From Acidobacteriota bacterium (GTDB lineage Bacteria > Acidobacteriota > Thermoanaerobaculia > Multivoradales > SZUA-115), in NCBI GenBank assembly GCA_024277255.1, contig JAJRVQ010000177.1, positions 1 to 64,000 on the forward strand: 64,000 bases of DNA, in the 5' to 3' direction. Below, one piece after another: positions 55,474 to 64,000 of the stretch. Positions within the stretch are counted from its first letter, which is position 1, and every line of letters starts with the position of its first letter. The notes under the pieces are model-generated. The model worked only from the letters and a program-made list of their open reading frames with translations, had not been told where the DNA came from and searched no databases. The position numbers and the translations under genes are program-made.

Positions 55474-56238
55474 ATGGGTCAGCCATACACCTCACAACTC
55501 AACGACAAGGTCGCCGTCATCACCGGCGGCAATAGCGGAATCGGCCTGGCCTCCGCCACGCGGTTTCGCCAAGAAGGAGCGAAGGTGGCCATCTTCGGCC
55601 GTTCCCGGGAAACCCTAGACGCCGCCGCAGCCGAACTCGGCGATGGCGGTCACGCTGTCCAGGGCAACGTTACCTCCCTGGCGGATCTCGACAAGCTGTT
55701 CCGGGAGACCACCGAGCGCTTCGGCAAGATCGACGTGCTGATGGTCAACGCCGGCGTCGCCAAGCCGATCCCGGCCAGCGCAGTCGACGAAGCCACCTTC
55801 GATCACACCGCGGACATCAACTTCAAGGGCGTCTTCTTCACCGTTCAGCGGGCCCTGCCCCACCTGAACGACGGCGCCTCAATCATCCTCGTCTCCAGCG
55901 TTCTCAACCAGAAGGGGCTGGAGGGCTTCTCCGTCTATGCCGCCACCAAAGCGGCCGTGCGATCGCTCGCCCGCTCCTTCGCCGCCGAGTTCAAGGAGCG
56001 TGGTATCCGCGTCAACGTCCTCTCACCCGGACCGATCGAGACCCCGATCTACGACCGGATGGGAATGCCCCAGGCCCAACTCGAAGAGTTCGGTGCCTCG
56101 ATTACCCAACAGGTCCCCGCCGGCCGCTTTGGCAGCGCTGACGAGATGGCCGGGGCGGCACTCTTCCTGGCCAGCGCCAGCTCTTCCTACGTCAACGGCT
56201 CCGAGCTGGCGGCGGATGGAGGTTTCACCCAGGTCTGA
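55474..56238 (+). CDS. short-chain dehydrogenase/reductase
   Basis: A protein of 254 aa from the ATG at 55474, which has AGGAG 8 nt upstream. The cofactor motif is TGGNSGIG, structural NAG is in MVNAGVAKP, the active site has Ser in ILVSSVLNQ and YAATK (YxxxK), and the C-terminal GSELAADGGF is typical of classical SDRs. Arg after the second beta strand (FGRSRE) suggests NADP preference. The substrate is unknown; control by the preceding TetR suggests detoxification of a small carbonyl or quinone compound. Confidence 0.9.
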   Translation: MGQPYTSQLNDKVAVITGGNSGIGLASATRFRQEGAKVAIFGRSRETLDAAAAELGDGGHAVQGNVTSLADLDKLFRETTERFGKIDVLMVNAGVAKPIPASAVDEATFDHTADINFKGVFFTVQRALPHLNDGASIILVSSVLNQKGLEGFSVYAATKAAVRSLARSFAAEFKERGIRVNVLSPGPIETPIYDRMGMPQAQLEEFGASITQQVPAGRFGSADEMAGAALFLASASSSYVNGSELAADGGFTQV

Positions 56239-56349
56239 GGTTCCTGCAAGAAACGGGTTCAGGGTGGGTTCGAACTCTCGGACCCACCCGCTGTCCCTGC
56301 TCTACCCGGGCACCCAGACGCCCCTGGCGTGATGAATGCCCGGTTACTT

Positions 56350-57741
56350 CTACTCCACCCGCGCCTCGGCTGCTCGGCTCGCCTCCTCCACATGGCGAGC
56401 CACCCAGCCCTCGTCCAACTCGCCGAGGATGGCAGCCAATTCCAGCCGCGAGAGGATGACCGCATTAGCCGCGATCACGCGGTTGGCGCGGGCGTCGAGC
56501 AGGTCGGCTTCGGCGTCGAGGTAGTCGGCGGGGATGCCGGTTCCGGTCTCCAGTCGCAGTTTCTCGCTGGCAGCGACGGCGGCGAAGCCGCGAACGGCCA
56601 GTTTGAGACTTCTCTCCCGCTCGCGCGCCGCCTCCCACGCGCCGAGCGCATGGTCCACCGACGACTCCACTCCCCGTTGCACCGCCAGCAACTCCTGGGC
56701 CGCCTCATCCCGGGCCGCCTGCGCCTGGGCGATCTTGCGCGCGGTTCGCCCCCCGGTGTAGAGCGGCACGGAGAAGCGCAGTCCGGCTTGCCATTCGGTG
56801 GCAAAATTGAACTCGGTGCTGCCATATTCTGTCAGGTTGGCAGCGGCGCTCAGCCTCGGCTTGCGGCCACTCCGGGCCGCCGTCACCGCCAACTCGGCCG
56901 CTTCGACGCGCGCCCGCGCCTGGCGGATTCGCCGGTTGTCGGTCCGCGCCACCGCCAGCAACCCGTCGCGCGAGAGGGGTTCGGCGTCGAGTAGACGCTG
57001 AGGCCTCAGCCCTTCGGCCGAGATCGGCTCCGCGTCGAGACCCAGCAATCGCGCCAGATCCCGCTCGGCGTTGTGCAGCGTCGTCGCCCGCAGTGTGCGC
57101 TCCGCCTCGGCTTGGGCGATGGCGGCATCCAGGCGAAGGACTTCCACCTCGGCGATCCGTCCGACGGCGTAGAGATTGCGCACCCGTGCCTCTTCGAGGC
57201 GTAGCGCTTCGAGCCTTCGATCCTGCGCATCGAGGATGCCGCGGCTCGCCTGCAAGTTCAGATAGCCGGCAACGGCCTCGGCGACCACGCGACTGCGAAC
57301 ATCGTCCACGGCGTGGCCGGCCACCTCGGACAGAGCCTGCGCTTGACGCACGGCGGAACGCCGAGCCAGCCCGTCATAGAGGAGCATCTCCAGGTTGAGC
57401 GAGCCCTGGATCAGGATGTCGTCGAAGAGCGGCGTCGAGTCCGGAGTGAAACCGTGAATCGGCGTGACGATCATCGGATTCTGGAACCGCGTTGCATTGA
57501 CCTGCAGCGACGCCTGCGGCTGATACTCGGCTCGCGCTCCCTTTTGGCGCTCCTCGGCACCGCTGCGCCGAGCTTGCTCGGCATCCAGCGCGGGGCTGTT
57601 GGCCAACGCCAGAGCGACCACCGCGGAGAGCGACAGTCCGCCATCACTCTCAGTCCCGGTTGCCGGTTGGGGAAGGGCGACGATCGGTTGAGATGCGACG
57701 AGAAGAGTCAGGGCGAGTAGATACCGGCGATGGACTTTCAT
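56350..57741 (-). CDS. TolC-family outer-membrane efflux protein
   Basis: A protein of 463 aa. The signal peptide is residues 1-23 (KVHRRYLLALTLLVASQPIVA in part). The two repeated OEP halves contain long coiled-coil helices, for example RRLEALRLEEARVRNLYAVGR and AQAARDEAAQELLAVQRGVE. LYTGGRTARKIAQAQ and the GTGIPADYLDAEADLLDARAN segment are family hallmarks. It forms the exit duct for the RND pump whose gene precedes it, overlapping by 4 nt. Confidence 0.9.
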   Translation of the reverse strand: MKVHRRYLLALTLLVASQPIVALPQPATGTESDGGLSLSAVVALALANSPALDAEQARRSGAEERQKGARAEYQPQASLQVNATRFQNPMIVTPIHGFTPDSTPLFDDILIQGSLNLEMLLYDGLARRSAVRQAQALSEVAGHAVDDVRSRVVAEAVAGYLNLQASRGILDAQDRRLEALRLEEARVRNLYAVGRIAEVEVLRLDAAIAQAEAERTLRATTLHNAERDLARLLGLDAEPISAEGLRPQRLLDAEPLSRDGLLAVARTDNRRIRQARARVEAAELAVTAARSGRKPRLSAAANLTEYGSTEFNFATEWQAGLRFSVPLYTGGRTARKIAQAQAARDEAAQELLAVQRGVESSVDHALGAWEAARERERSLKLAVRGFAAVAASEKLRLETGTGIPADYLDAEADLLDARANRVIAANAVILSRLELAAILGELDEGWVARHVEEASRAAEARVE

Positions 57742-60700
57742 CGGGAAGACTCCTCCAGTTGCAGTTCGGGGAAGGGATCGCTCATCCGGCTCGGCCGGAA
57801 GCGCTCAAACAGGGAGAAGATCACCGGGATGACAATCAGGGTGAGCAGGGTCGCCGCCAGGATTCCACCGATCACCACCGTGGCGATGGGCGAGAAGCGC
57901 TCGGCTCCCACCGCCAGTTCCAGGGCCAACGGCAACATGCCGGCGATGTCGGAAAAGGCGGTCATCATGATCGGCCGATAGCGCACGGTGACCGCGTCGA
58001 TGATCGCCTCTTCGAGCCCCACGCCCTCGGCGCGACGGCGCAGGATGTAGTCGATGAGAACGATGGCGTTGTTGACCACCGTGCCGGTGAGCAGGATAAT
58101 CCCCAGCAACGCCGGCATCGACATCGCCTTGCCGGCCAGCAACAGCGCCAGCCCAACGCCGACGAATTGCAGGGGCACCGCCATCATGATGATGAACGGA
58201 TGGCGGAAGGAGCGGAACTGTGCCACCAACACCAGGTAGACCGCGATGATGCCCAGCAGCAGAGCGCGGATCATCCGACCGCGAGCTTCCTGGAAATCCC
58301 GCTGTTCGCCGGTGATCTCCACTTCGTAGTTGGCCGGCAAATCGAGCTTGTCGAGACGGCGCTGGATTGCGGAGACGACCCGTGAAAGCGAGACACCGCC
58401 CTGGTAACCGAGCAGATCTTGAGTCTGCACCAAATCTTCTCGAGTCAATACCCGAGGCCCATAGCGGCGCTCGGTGCGCGCCAGCTCACGCAGCGGTACC
58501 GTCGTGCCGCCAGCGCCGCTGATACGCACATCCTCGAGAGCCGATGGATCGTCGCGATCGACTCCGGCATAGCGCAGGTGGATGTCGAGGTCGCGGTTGT
58601 ACTGCTGGCGCAGCGGTGTCACCACCTGCCCTTCCATGGCCAGAAAGAGCTGGCGCGCCACATCCTCTCCGTTCAACCCCAGCTCCGCGGTGCGCTGCGG
58701 GTCCAAACTGAGGGTCAGTTCCGGCGTATCCAGCGCCCAGGACTTGGCGATCTCCACCAGCCCCGGCACGTCGCGAATCGTCTCGAGAACTTGATCTCCG
58801 AGGCGGTCCAGGATCTCGAGATCGGGACCGCTGATGCGCACATCGATCGGAGCCTTGGTGGTCGCCCGAGCGGTGCCACCCTTTTCTTTGACCGAGTAGA
58901 AATGGATGCCGGGAATGGTCGCCATCCGCTCGCGGGTGCGATCCATGATTTCCCACAGAGTGACCTCGCGTTGGTTGCGGTTGGTGAGGTTGACGGTAAG
59001 TTCCGCCTGATTGACATCCATCGCTCCGCGGCTGCCCAGGTAGTGGCCTCCCGGCTCAAAACCGATCTGCGTATTGAGCGCCAGGACGTTGGGCTCTTCA
59101 AGCAGAGTCTTTTCGACCAGGCGGACCGCCTCCAGCGTCTCTTCGATCGGCGTGCCGGGCACGGTGTCGATCTGCACCTGGAAGGCCCCGGAATCGAAGC
59201 GGGGCAGCATCTCACTGCCCAGGAAGGCGATCAACCGCATGCTGATGACCAGTAGCACCGCCGCCAGCGCCAGGGTGCGCCACGGCCGGCCAAGCGCCCG
59301 GCGCAACAGCCGCAAGAAGAAGTGCAGCACCGCATCGAGAAGGCGATGGACCGGGGCGATCCAACGCTCGATCCGGCTCCTCTTGCCCGCCGACACCGGA
59401 CGCAGCCAGAGGGCACTGAGCAGCGGAATCATGGTCACCGAGACGAGGAACGACGAGGTCAGGGAAAAGATCAATGTCCAGGCCAGCGGGCCGAACAACT
59501 TGCCGACGAAGCCGCCGAGGAAGATCAGCGGAATCAACACGCTGATCGTCGTCAAGGTGCCGGCGAAGTCGGCCAGAAAGATCTCTTCCGTCCCCTCGAC
59601 GGCGGCAAGCACCGGTGACTTGCCCAGCTTGTTCAGATGGCGCGCGACGTTCTCCAAGACGACGATCCCATCATCGACCAGCAGGCCGATGGAAAGAATG
59701 ATCGCCGACATGGTGACCATGTTCAGTTCGATATCGGCGGCCAGCATCAAGGCGAAGGTCATCAGAAAGGCGACCGGAATCGACAGCGCGATGATCGCCG
59801 CCTGGCGCAGGTGCGCGAGGAACAGGAAGACGACGAAGATGGTCAGGATCACCGCCACCAGGATGGTGGAGGTCATGTTGCTGATCACCAGGTTGATGAA
59901 GGTGGAATCGTCGTCGCCGACCTCGAAGGAGAGCTGCGGAAAATCAGCTCGCAATTCCTTGAGCGCCCGCTGGACGCTGGCGGCGACGCGCACCGTGTTG
60001 GCCTCCTCCTGCTTGAGTACCTGGACGGCGATGGCGGTCTTGCCGTTGAACCGGTAGGCCGAGCGCGCCTCCTTCTCCACCATCCGAACCTCGGCCACGT
60101 CGCCGAGCAGGACCTCGCGGTCCTGGGAGCGCAGCAGAACCCGCCCCGCCGCATCCTCGACCGTTTCGATCGGCATCTCGAAGCGGATGACCGCCTCCTG
60201 ATCTCCCCAATCGACCCGACCGCCGGCGGCGGTCAGATTCCATCCGGCGAGGGAACGCTGGATCGCCGCCATGTCGATGCCGAAGGCGGTCAACCGATCG
60301 CGATGCACCGCCACTTCCATCTGCATCTGGTGGGCGCCGAAGACATCGACCGCCGCCACTCCCGGGACCCGCTGCAAGCGGTCGCGGATCTGGTTGTCGG
60401 CCAGCTCGCGCACCTCGGTCCAGGCGATCCCGTTGCCGGATAGCGCGATGGTCACGATCGGCTTGTCCGAGGAAGAGAACTCCAGAACCTGCGGCTCGCT
60501 GATGCCCCGCGGCAGCTGCCCGCGAATGCGCGCCAGGGCGTTTTGTACGTCCACCGAGGCCTCGCTGACCTCGCGCCCGTAGTTGAACTCGGCCTTGACC
60601 ACGCTCAAACCGGTCTGGCTGATCGTCGAGGTGTGAACGATGCCCTCGATGCCGCTGACCTCCTCTTCGATCGGCTTGCTCAGCGTACGCGCCACATCGA

Positions 60701-60869
60701 TGGCCGAGACACCCGGGTAGGCCACGATCACCGTCACCACCGGCGGATCGATATCGGGGAAGAGCTGGACCGGTAGGGTCAGGCGGGCGACAGCACCCAA
60801 GACCACCACGGCGACCAGCGCGGTGTAGACCAGGTACCGGTGGCGCAGCGAACGGCGTGGCCAGCTCAT
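57738..60869 (-). CDS. RND efflux permease (HAE/AcrB-like)
   Basis: A protein of 1043 aa from the ATG at 60869, which overlaps the membrane-fusion gene stop (ATGA). It has the typical 12-helix RND layout, with DPPVVTVIVAYPGVSAIDV near the N-terminus, a helix-4 segment with two adjacent Asp (IGLLVDDGIVVLENV) for proton relay, and the second-half repeat VVNNAIVLIDYILRRR. The two large periplasmic loops suit drug or lipid export. It is the third gene of tetR-MFP-RND-tolC. Confidence 0.93.
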   Translation of the reverse strand: MSWPRRSLRHRYLVYTALVAVVVLGAVARLTLPVQLFPDIDPPVVTVIVAYPGVSAIDVARTLSKPIEEEVSGIEGIVHTSTISQTGLSVVKAEFNYGREVSEASVDVQNALARIRGQLPRGISEPQVLEFSSSDKPIVTIALSGNGIAWTEVRELADNQIRDRLQRVPGVAAVDVFGAHQMQMEVAVHRDRLTAFGIDMAAIQRSLAGWNLTAAGGRVDWGDQEAVIRFEMPIETVEDAAGRVLLRSQDREVLLGDVAEVRMVEKEARSAYRFNGKTAIAVQVLKQEEANTVRVAASVQRALKELRADFPQLSFEVGDDDSTFINLVISNMTSTILVAVILTIFVVFLFLAHLRQAAIIALSIPVAFLMTFALMLAADIELNMVTMSAIILSIGLLVDDGIVVLENVARHLNKLGKSPVLAAVEGTEEIFLADFAGTLTTISVLIPLIFLGGFVGKLFGPLAWTLIFSLTSSFLVSVTMIPLLSALWLRPVSAGKRSRIERWIAPVHRLLDAVLHFFLRLLRRALGRPWRTLALAAVLLVISMRLIAFLGSEMLPRFDSGAFQVQIDTVPGTPIEETLEAVRLVEKTLLEEPNVLALNTQIGFEPGGHYLGSRGAMDVNQAELTVNLTNRNQREVTLWEIMDRTRERMATIPGIHFYSVKEKGGTARATTKAPIDVRISGPDLEILDRLGDQVLETIRDVPGLVEIAKSWALDTPELTLSLDPQRTAELGLNGEDVARQLFLAMEGQVVTPLRQQYNRDLDIHLRYAGVDRDDPSALEDVRISGAGGTTVPLRELARTERRYGPRVLTREDLVQTQDLLGYQGGVSLSRVVSAIQRRLDKLDLPANYEVEITGEQRDFQEARGRMIRALLLGIIAVYLVLVAQFRSFRHPFIIMMAVPLQFVGVGLALLLAGKAMSMPALLGIILLTGTVVNNAIVLIDYILRRRAEGVGLEEAIIDAVTVRYRPIMMTAFSDIAGMLPLALELAVGAERFSPIATVVIGGILAATLLTLIVIPVIFSLFERFRPSRMSDPFPELQLEESSR

Positions 60870-61999
60870 GGCTTGTTCACCCACACCTGCACCGCTCTGC
60901 CGTCGCGCAGCTGCGGACTCGGCGTCAGGATGACCTCATCCCCCGCCGCGACTCCCGAAACCACGGCAACCTTGCGCCCCTGAGCCTCGCCGGTGACCAC
61001 CGGCCGCCAGACGGCGTGCTCGTCGCGGACCACGAAGACACCCTCCCCGCTCTCCGTGGTGCGCAGCGCCTGGCGCGGCAGCAGGATCACCTCCTCGTGC
61101 TCGCTGCGGAAGACGGTCAACGAGACCACCATGCCCGGCTGCAGCCCCGCCACCGGCGCCACGAAGGCCTCGATAGTCGCCGTCCGGCTGCGCGCATCGA
61201 GGGCCGGATAGACGCGGTCGACAACGGCCGGCAGCCCTCTGTCCACCACCGCAGCCTTGACCACAACTCGCTGCCCCTGGCGCAGTTCGTTCAGGTCGAC
61301 TTGCGGCACCTGCGCGGTGGCCTTGAGGGCCGAATCACCCACCAATTCGAGCAACGGCTTGCCCATCACCGCCAACTCGCCCGGCTGGGTGTGGACCGCC
61401 TGCACCACGCCATCGAACGGGGCTACAACCCGGCCGTAGGAGCGCCGCGTCTGGGCCAGGGCCAGTCCCTGCCGGCTCTGCTCCATGGCGGCGAGCAGGC
61501 CGTCGCGCTGGCGGGTCGTCTCGTCCAACTTCTCCTGAGAGATACTGCGCCCGGCGAAGAGAATCTGGTCGCGCTCATACTCAGCCTCCCAGAAGCGCAG
61601 GTCCGTACCGAGCTTGACCAAGCCCGCTTCCAGCCGGCGGATCTCCTTGCCCTCTTCCGTATCGTCGATTACCGCCAGCAGGTCGCCCCGCCGGACCGTC
61701 TGCCCCTCTCTGAAAGGCAAGCGACGCACTCTGCCGGTCAACTCCGCCGAAATCACCACCCGCTCCGCCGCGACCAGCGTTCCGATATAGGTGCGGCTGA
61801 CGGCGAACGGCTCCGCTTCAAGCTTGGTCACCTTGACCGCCAGAGGCCGCAAGGCAACTTCCGGTGGCGGCTGCAATTTCTGGCGCACCCGCACCACGAT
61901 CAGCAGCACCAAGACGAGTACCGCCAGCACCGCGATGATCCGCGTGAGGGCGCTTGCCCCGCGGGACGATCGATCATTCTCTGCACTAGACATCAACAT
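60866..61999 (-). CDS. RND membrane fusion protein
   Basis: A protein of 377 aa; a second ATG at 61993 is equally possible. One N-terminal transmembrane anchor lies at about 20-38. The lipoyl/barrel-sandwich halves are ISAELTGRVRRLPFREGQTVRRGDLL and GRVVAPFDGVVQAVHTQPGELAV, flanking a hairpin coiled coil. A C-terminal beta-barrel and membrane-proximal domain follow. It bridges the RND pump to TolC. The start overlaps the tetR stop by 14 nt (or 8 nt from the second ATG). Confidence 0.9.
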   Translation of the reverse strand: MLMSSAENDRSSRGASALTRIIAVLAVLVLVLLIVVRVRQKLQPPPEVALRPLAVKVTKLEAEPFAVSRTYIGTLVAAERVVISAELTGRVRRLPFREGQTVRRGDLLAVIDDTEEGKEIRRLEAGLVKLGTDLRFWEAEYERDQILFAGRSISQEKLDETTRQRDGLLAAMEQSRQGLALAQTRRSYGRVVAPFDGVVQAVHTQPGELAVMGKPLLELVGDSALKATAQVPQVDLNELRQGQRVVVKAAVVDRGLPAVVDRVYPALDARSRTATIEAFVAPVAGLQPGMVVSLTVFRSEHEEVILLPRQALRTTESGEGVFVVRDEHAVWRPVVTGEAQGRKVAVVSGVAAGDEVILTPSPQLRDGRAVQVWVNKP

Positions 62000-62618
62000 T
62001 CTCCGCGGGCTGAGCGCCGATCAGGCGATTCACCCAGTCATGGACCATCTCGTTCTTCAAACGCGCCCGCGGCAGATTGGAAGGCAAAGCCCGACAAAGC
62101 ACTGCCGCGATGGCGGGCAGCCCCATCAACATCATCACCCGCTCCCGCACGCTAAATTCGGCGCCGGTGGCGTGTGGCAGCTGCTCGACCAGGGATTCCA
62201 TAATCTTGAAATAGCCGCGCAGCAGGTGCCTCACTTGCTGTGCCAACAGACCGCCGTGCGACGCCCCCTCGGTGAGCACCAGAACCGGAAGGCCATCGGC
62301 CTCCAGGACCATCGCCACATGGAAACGCAGGCAATCTTCGATGCGCTCCTCGACCGAGCGCCGGCAGTCGGCAGCCAACACGCCGAGACCGGCTAGCAGC
62401 TTGCCTTCCAAGCGCTCCAACAAACCGACCAGCAAGGCATCCTTGCTGGAGTAGTGGCGATAGAGCGCGGCTTCCGAAAAGCCAACGCGAGCCGCCACCT
62501 TGCGCACCGTCAAGCCGGCCATCCCCTCCTCGCGCAGCAGAGTCGTGGTGCAATCGAGGATCTGTTCCTGGCGAGGAGTCAAGGTCTCCGTCTCCGTCTT
62601 CGTATCCACTGTCGGCAC
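61986..62618 (-). CDS. TetR-family repressor of the RND operon
   Basis: A protein of 210 aa with a GTG start at 62618 (a second GTG at 62609 is possible). The DNA-binding domain is ILDCTTTLLREEGMAGLTVRKVAARVGFSEAALYRHYSSKDALL in outline. The C-terminal domain is divergent, as expected for a ligand-binding part. It is the first gene of the efflux operon, and a promoter and 20-bp inverted repeat lie just upstream, so autoregulation is likely. Confidence 0.88.
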   Translation of the reverse strand: MPTVDTKTETETLTPRQEQILDCTTTLLREEGMAGLTVRKVAARVGFSEAALYRHYSSKDALLVGLLERLEGKLLAGLGVLAADCRRSVEERIEDCLRFHVAMVLEADGLPVLVLTEGASHGGLLAQQVRHLLRGYFKIMESLVEQLPHATGAEFSVRERVMMLMGLPAIAAVLCRALPSNLPRARLKNEMVHDWVNRLIGAQPAENVDV

Positions 62619-62642
62619 CCTTTCCCACGCCGCAGGACGTGA

Positions 62643-62662
62643 GTTAGTTAACGTTCGCTAAC
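62643..62662. promoter_or_regulatory. TetR operator of the RND operon
   Basis: GTTAGTTAAC followed by GTTCGCTAAC: the two 10-bp halves are inverted repeats matching at 8 of 10 positions. It lies immediately downstream of the -10 of the minus-strand promoter, 25 bp before the tetR start. Confidence 0.6.
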
Positions 62663-62663
62663 C

Positions 62664-62692
62664 ACTCTACAAAGTGAACCCCCCTTTGTCAA
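62664..62692 (-). promoter_or_regulatory. promoter of the tetR-MFP-RND-tolC operon
   Basis: On the minus strand: a perfect -35 TTGACA (62687-62692), a 17-bp spacer and -10 TAGAGT (62664-62669, 4 of 6 consensus positions), directly next to the operator. Confidence 0.65.
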
Positions 62693-62806
62693 TGGGTACC
62701 TCGGACAGCCGAATGAGAATCAACTCTGGTCGCACGGCGTAGTCAAGGGTGGAACCTCCTTTAACCTCTCCGGATCTCCCGTTACGGCTTGTGCCAAGAT
62801 GCACAG

Positions 62807-63394
62807 ATGACTGTGATGCAGACCTCACCTCCCGGCGAAGTCACCCAGCTCCTGGACGCGTGGGTCCGGGGGGACGAAGAGGCTTTTCATCGACTGGTGC
62901 CACTGGTCTATGACGAGATCCGGCAGCTGGCGGGCCACCATCTGCGCCGTGAGCGCTCAGACCACACCCTGCAGCCGACGGCGCTGGCCCATGAGGCTTT
63001 CCTGCGACTGGTGGACCAGCGACGGGTGCGCTGGCACGGCCGAGCGCACTTTCTGAGCATCGCGGCGGGGATGATCCGGCGGATCCTGGTGGACCACGCC
63101 CGCGGGCGTGGACGCGGCAAGCGCGGTGGCGGCGCCGCCTTCCTGCCGCTGAGCGAGGCGGTGGCGGCGAGCACCGAGAAGCTGCCCGACCTGGTCGCCC
63201 TCGAAGACAGTCTTGTGGAGTTGACGCGGATCGATCCACCGGCAGCGCGCGTCGTCGAGTTGCGCTTCTTCGCCGGGCTCACCGATCGAGAGATCGCCGC
63301 CGTCGCCGGGGTCTCGCCGCGCACCGTGAGCCGCCGCTGGCGAACGGCACGCGCTTGGCTCTACCGCGAGCTTGCCGGCGGGAGCGACGGGTGA
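62807..63394 (+). CDS. ECF-type sigma factor (SigX6/TIGR02999-like)
   Basis: A protein of 195 aa from the ATG at 62807; TTG at 62789 and ATG at 62816 are alternatives. Region 2 is LVPLVYDEIRQLAGHHLRRE with TLQPTALAHEAFLRLVD and HFLSIAAGMIRRILVDHARGR, the hallmark of the ECF group linked to Ser/Thr kinases. Region 4 is VVELRFFAGLTDREIAAVAGVSPRTVSRRWR in outline. No anti-sigma gene is present; the kinase gene follows with a 4-nt overlap, so phosphorylation is the likely control. Confidence 0.9.
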   Translation: MTVMQTSPPGEVTQLLDAWVRGDEEAFHRLVPLVYDEIRQLAGHHLRRERSDHTLQPTALAHEAFLRLVDQRRVRWHGRAHFLSIAAGMIRRILVDHARGRGRGKRGGGAAFLPLSEAVAASTEKLPDLVALEDSLVELTRIDPPAARVVELRFFAGLTDREIAAVAGVSPRTVSRRWRTARAWLYRELAGGSDG

Positions 63395-64000
63395 AGGATC
63401 GCTGGCCGGTGGTCAAGGCGCTGTTTCGCCGGGTCGCGGAAGGGTCGGCGCAAGAGCGAGAGGAGCTACTCGACGCGGCCGATCCCGCGATCCGCAAGGA
63501 GGTCGAGGCTCTTCTCGAAGCCGACCGTAGACCGCCCGGCTTCCTGGATCGCCCGATCGCCCGACTGAATTGCGAGGACGGCGGCGGCCACCCGCTCGTC
63601 GGCGCCCGCCTGGGCGCCTACCGCCTCCTGGAACTGATCGGGCGAGGGGGAATGGGCGAAGTCTTCCTGGCCGTGCGCGACGATGCGACCTTCGAACAGC
63701 GAGTGGCGGTCAAGGTGCTGCGCGACGCCGCGGCGAGTCGCGAGCAGGTGGCTCGTTTCCGTACCGAGCGCCAGATCCTCGCCGCTTTGACCCATACCAA
63801 CATCGCCCACCTCCTGGACGGAGGCTCGACCGAGGACGGTCGTCCCTACCTGGTCATGGAGTACGTCGAGGGAGTCCCGATCGACGCCTACTGCGATCAC
63901 CACCGGCTGGGGCTGGGCGAGCGAATTGAGCTCTTCCGCCAGGTTTGTTCGGCGGTCGACCACGCGCACCGCAACCTGCTCGTACACCGAGACATCAAGC
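63391..64000 (+). CDS. Ser/Thr protein kinase, N-terminal part (truncated by window end)
   Basis: The GTG at 63391 overlaps the sigma-factor stop (GTGA). An N-terminal 70-residue helical region (EEVEALLEADRRPPGFLD-like) precedes the kinase domain. The glycine-rich loop is IGRGGMGEV (residues 83-91), the ATP-anchoring lysine is K108 in VAVKVLR, and the catalytic HRD appears in LLVHRDIK at the window edge. The hinge is LVMEYVEGVPID. Kinases of this type in Acidobacteriota-like genomes often carry C-terminal TPR or propeller sensors, but that part is outside the window. Confidence 0.92.
   Translation, partial: MKDRWPVVKALFRRVAEGSAQEREELLDAADPAIRKEVEALLEADRRPPGFLDRPIARLNCEDGGGHPLVGARLGAYRLLELIGRGGMGEVFLAVRDDATFEQRVAVKVLRDAAASREQVARFRTERQILAALTHTNIAHLLDGGSTEDGRPYLVMEYVEGVPIDAYCDHHRLGLGERIELFRQVCSAVDHAHRNLLVHRDIK

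Overview
The window is high-GC bacterial DNA with tightly packed operons, many 1-8 nt gene overlaps and frequent GTG/TTG starts. An Acidobacteriota-like lineage (Thermoanaerobaculia or Holophagae type) is my best guess. The hints are the ECF sigma factor (SigX6/TIGR02999-like) followed directly by a Ser/Thr kinase at the right end, the secreted protein starting its mature part with FDGFESG, and the TolC/RND and porin genes that imply an outer membrane. This is inference; there is no rRNA or other phylogenetic marker. No tRNA, rRNA, CRISPR array or complete insertion sequence was seen.

Layout. 1-1.9 kb: the 3' end of an RHS toxin gene with a zincin-like tip, a lipoprotein gene and a displaced RHS-core remnant. 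1.9-6.2 kb: an ATP-grasp/ferritin-like (DUF455) pair, an RNase H with a zinc ribbon, and a TPR protein. 6.2-8.3 kb: an XRE-ImmA/IrrE regulator with a PIN-domain partner, a probable toxin-antitoxin module. 8.4-16.5 kb (minus strand): a molybdenum hydroxylase operon (FAD, 2Fe-2S and Mo subunits) that also encodes an amidase, FdrA and a DUF1116 protein, i.e. relatives of the AllF/AllG oxamate carbamoyltransferase subunits. 16.6-22.6 kb (plus strand): a divergent second molybdenum hydroxylase operon coxS-L-M-D-E. A GntR-like palindrome lies between the two. The XdhC (CoxF) and MocA-like cofactor genes that would normally follow coxE appear only at 36.1-37.8 kb.

Between coxE and xdhC, on the opposite strand, lies the most interesting region (22.6-36.0 kb): a RiPP cluster that looks like a hybrid proteusin. 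Transcribed right to left it encodes a SAM methyltransferase, a precursor with a nitrile-hydratase-like leader and a Ser/Thr/Cys-rich core, a fused YcaO cyclodehydratase, a SagB-type azoline dehydrogenase, a PoyD-type radical SAM epimerase, a LanM-like dehydratase whose cyclase domain has lost its zinc ligands, an unknown protein, a P450 and a B12-type radical SAM enzyme. The expected product is a Cys-derived thiazole peptide with dehydroamino acids and D-residues. No transporter or leader protease is present.

37.8-47.3 kb: a thioesterase, a secreted protein, an intergenic array of hairpins, a fatty acyl reductase and a WS/DGAT acyltransferase (a probable wax-ester or storage-lipid pair), an LCAT-like lipoprotein and an EAL-domain protein. 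47.4-52.8 kb: an OprO/P-type porin, a DUF3616 protein, a Pycsar-effector-like (DUF5706) membrane protein and polyphosphate kinase, all on the minus strand. 53.0-54.4 kb: a secreted subtilisin with a clear terminator. 54.8-56.2 kb: a TetR/SDR pair with matching operators. 56.3-62.6 kb: a TetR-MFP-RND-TolC efflux operon with promoter and operator. 62.8-64 kb: the ECF sigma factor and the 5' part of the kinase.
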